Positions 8,664 through 10,005 of a stretch of 10,005 nt of DNA are shown here, one piece after another. Position 1 is the first letter of the stretch; every line of letters begins with the position of its first letter. This DNA is from Trachelipus rathkii. Taxonomy: Eukaryota; Arthropoda; Malacostraca; Isopoda; Trachelipodidae. Location: contig JABUQX010057062.1 in NCBI GenBank assembly GCA_015478945.1, positions 15,001 through 25,005 on the forward strand. The letters are read 5' to 3'. The position numbers and the translations under genes are program-made. The notes below the pieces were generated by a model. The model was given only the letters and a program-made list of their open reading frames with translations, was not told the origin of the DNA and did no database searches.

Positions 8664-8740
8664 GAGGGGGAGATTGCCTTAGTGGCTTACCCCTCCCCCA
8701 CAAGAGTCCTCTCACTGGTAGTCGGTCAGTGGTTAGATCT
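8664..8740 (+). mobile_element. GC-rich SINE-like fragment
   Basis: GGGGGAG (8666-8672) and CTCCCCC (8693-8699) form a 7-bp stem around a 20-base loop. Downstream, CGGTCAGTGGTTAGATCTCT (8723-8742) resembles a tRNA A-box region. No B box follows, since the sequence turns AT-rich at 8745. The G/C-run part resembles 290-345 and 8951-9000, suggesting fragments of one dispersed family. Confidence 0.3.
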
Positions 8741-8742
8741 CT

Positions 8743-8940
8743 CGTAACGTTTTAATGTAGTAAATCATGGCATGATGAGTATTAGTAACGACAATATACA
8801 ATAATAATTAATGATTGTAGAACTAGGAATAGATACCATAGCTGCATGGCTTTATAACGTTTTTGTAAACTCTCTGTAATTTCTATATTTTGAGTTATAA
8901 TAACACTTGACTCGATTGAAGCAGCGAGCATGCAATCTTA
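8743..8940. other. spacer between two GC-rich fragments
   Basis: AT-rich sequence of about 200 bases separates the two related islands. No feature was seen. Confidence 0.4.
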
Positions 8941-8944
8941 TGAG

Positions 8945-9005
8945 TCAGCCGTCTCCCCCAACCGGAGCTCGACCTTGCCTCCCCCATCATCCGTCACTGG
9001 AGAGA
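8945..9005. mobile_element. second GC-rich fragment related to 8664-8718
   Basis: CCTCCCCCA (8978-8986) followed by CACTGG (8995-9000) repeats the pair CCTCCCCCA (8692-8700) and CACTGG (8713-8718), with 8 rather than 12 bases between. GTCTCCCCC at 8951-8959 is the reverse complement of the GGGGGAGAC motif at 320-328. It is likely a diverged fragment of the same repeat family. Confidence 0.3.
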
Positions 9006-9720
9006 GCAGGTGAGGCTGATTCACACTTGCTACTCCCCATAACCTTATTATATAAAAATTTGAAAAATATGAACTTGTAATATATAAAGGGGCGAACACC
9101 CCCTTCATGAAAACTGAATTGTATTAGCTATTAGGATGAAGACGGTTTTTTTCCTCCATATAAGACTGTTGGATCATTAAATTTAAGAAATAATGCCTGT
9201 GACTTATCTGGTAATAATGTAGTGGGAGTTTCTTGGCAAAACTTAACTAAAATCGTCATCAGCAGTTAAAATGTGGGTTTTGAAATCATTAATATGTTAT
9301 TATTTTCGGATACCAAACTAACTAATGAATCTTCATTTACTAACACCGAAGTTGCTTCGATCCTGGTGCATAGCGTTTACTGAATTAGATTAGTGGGGTG
9401 CCCGTTATATGCGTACTGCCAGCCGCCAAATGGAGCTGTATAAAGTATTTATAATTAAAAGGGTGCTATTAAAAATGACTTGGGTTAGACAGGACTTATT
9501 ACAATTGCATGTCCACGCTGGCAGACATCAAATTTAACGTCCTCGGCCATGCCTTAATTCTGAACAAACATACACGGTTCAACTATTGACTTTAGATCGC
9601 CGATAATTAGTTAGATCCGAGCATCGAAATCTCTGTCATTTCTCGTAAATGAGGCTTCTTTGATTTTTCTGAGGCATGATTCGAAATATCTATCTTCCCC
9701 TCTACTGTCTCTTTAAACAC
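9006..9720. other. intergenic DNA, small hairpin only
   Basis: AAGGGG (9087-9092) and CCCCTT (9100-9105) form a 6-bp hairpin with a 7-base loop. Otherwise this is unique, moderately AT-rich sequence without an exon-like frame or RNA signature. Confidence 0.4.
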
Positions 9721-9913
9721 CTCATAACACGCTGTAACAAATACACTCGAACCATTAAACCAATTACACACCAATTATGAATATCATGGAAATAACCAAC
9801 ACAACCACAGCTCACTCCCTCCAACACTACCCTTCATCAACACACGCCCCCCAATAACTTTCAAAAACCATAAAAGAGAACACAAACAACTTAGAACCCA
9901 GCATACGCCATAA
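9721..9913. other. strongly C-over-G skewed segment
   Basis: Over 9721-9900 I count 60 C and 11 G, a skew far from the rest of the window. One plus frame is open for 61 codons (9728-9910) but has no ATG near its beginning. The openness is expected because TGA and TAG need G. It could be a low-complexity CA-rich remnant or the edge of another sequence. Confidence 0.5.
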
Positions 9914-10005
9914 CATGTCGCAACCTTCTATGATACAACCCGAACCCAGTAAATCAGGTCAGACCATCGAGACGGCACCTCCCGATTCCTCCATCAGTAA
10001 TTTTT

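Noticed and set aside
9728..9913. 61-codon plus-strand open frame without ATG
   Set aside because: It is explained by the near absence of G, which suppresses TGA and TAG.
1..10005. CRISPR array, rRNA, complete tRNA, bacterial operon
   Set aside because: The repeats are simple-sequence arrays without spacers, no complete cloverleaf or rRNA core was seen, and gene density is far too low for a prokaryote.

Overview
The window looks like non-coding DNA from an AT-rich animal genome. It has long (TA)n and (ATT)n arrays, short GC-rich fragments resembling tRNA-derived SINEs, no tightly packed genes, no convincing long open reading frame, and no bacterial operon, rRNA, tRNA or CRISPR signature. Two hints point weakly to a mollusc, possibly a cephalopod: the TTTTAAAGGA...CCT(TA)n repeat ends, and a 22-base stretch near 7883 that resembles a dispersed octopus repeat as I remember it. 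Neither could be checked here.

Layout. 1-150: a (TA)n tract between inverted arms. 290-384: a GC-rich, SINE-like fragment with Pol III-like boxes, a strong hairpin and an A18 tail. 509-674: a second (TA)n locus starting with a related arm. 786-925: a promoter-like cluster (CRE, GC/KLF box, inverted CCAAT, YY1-like ATGGCGG). 962-1640: possibly a decayed minus-strand coding fragment. 1640-2250 and 2500-3160: featureless AT-rich DNA. 2255-4331: degenerate (ATT)n blocks ending in a pure 31-unit array. 4332-4840: unremarkable. 4840-5698: a degenerate TA tract. 5700-10005: more complex sequence with scattered short G/C-run islands, one weak exon candidate (7687-7845), possible SINE fragments (8664-9000) and a strongly C-over-G skewed stretch (9721-9900).

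No pathway or working gene set can be read from this window. The main content is repeats and their decay. The best candidates for something functional are the promoter-like cluster at 786-925 and the splice-bounded open segment at 7687-7845, both tentative. No novel biological system is supported.
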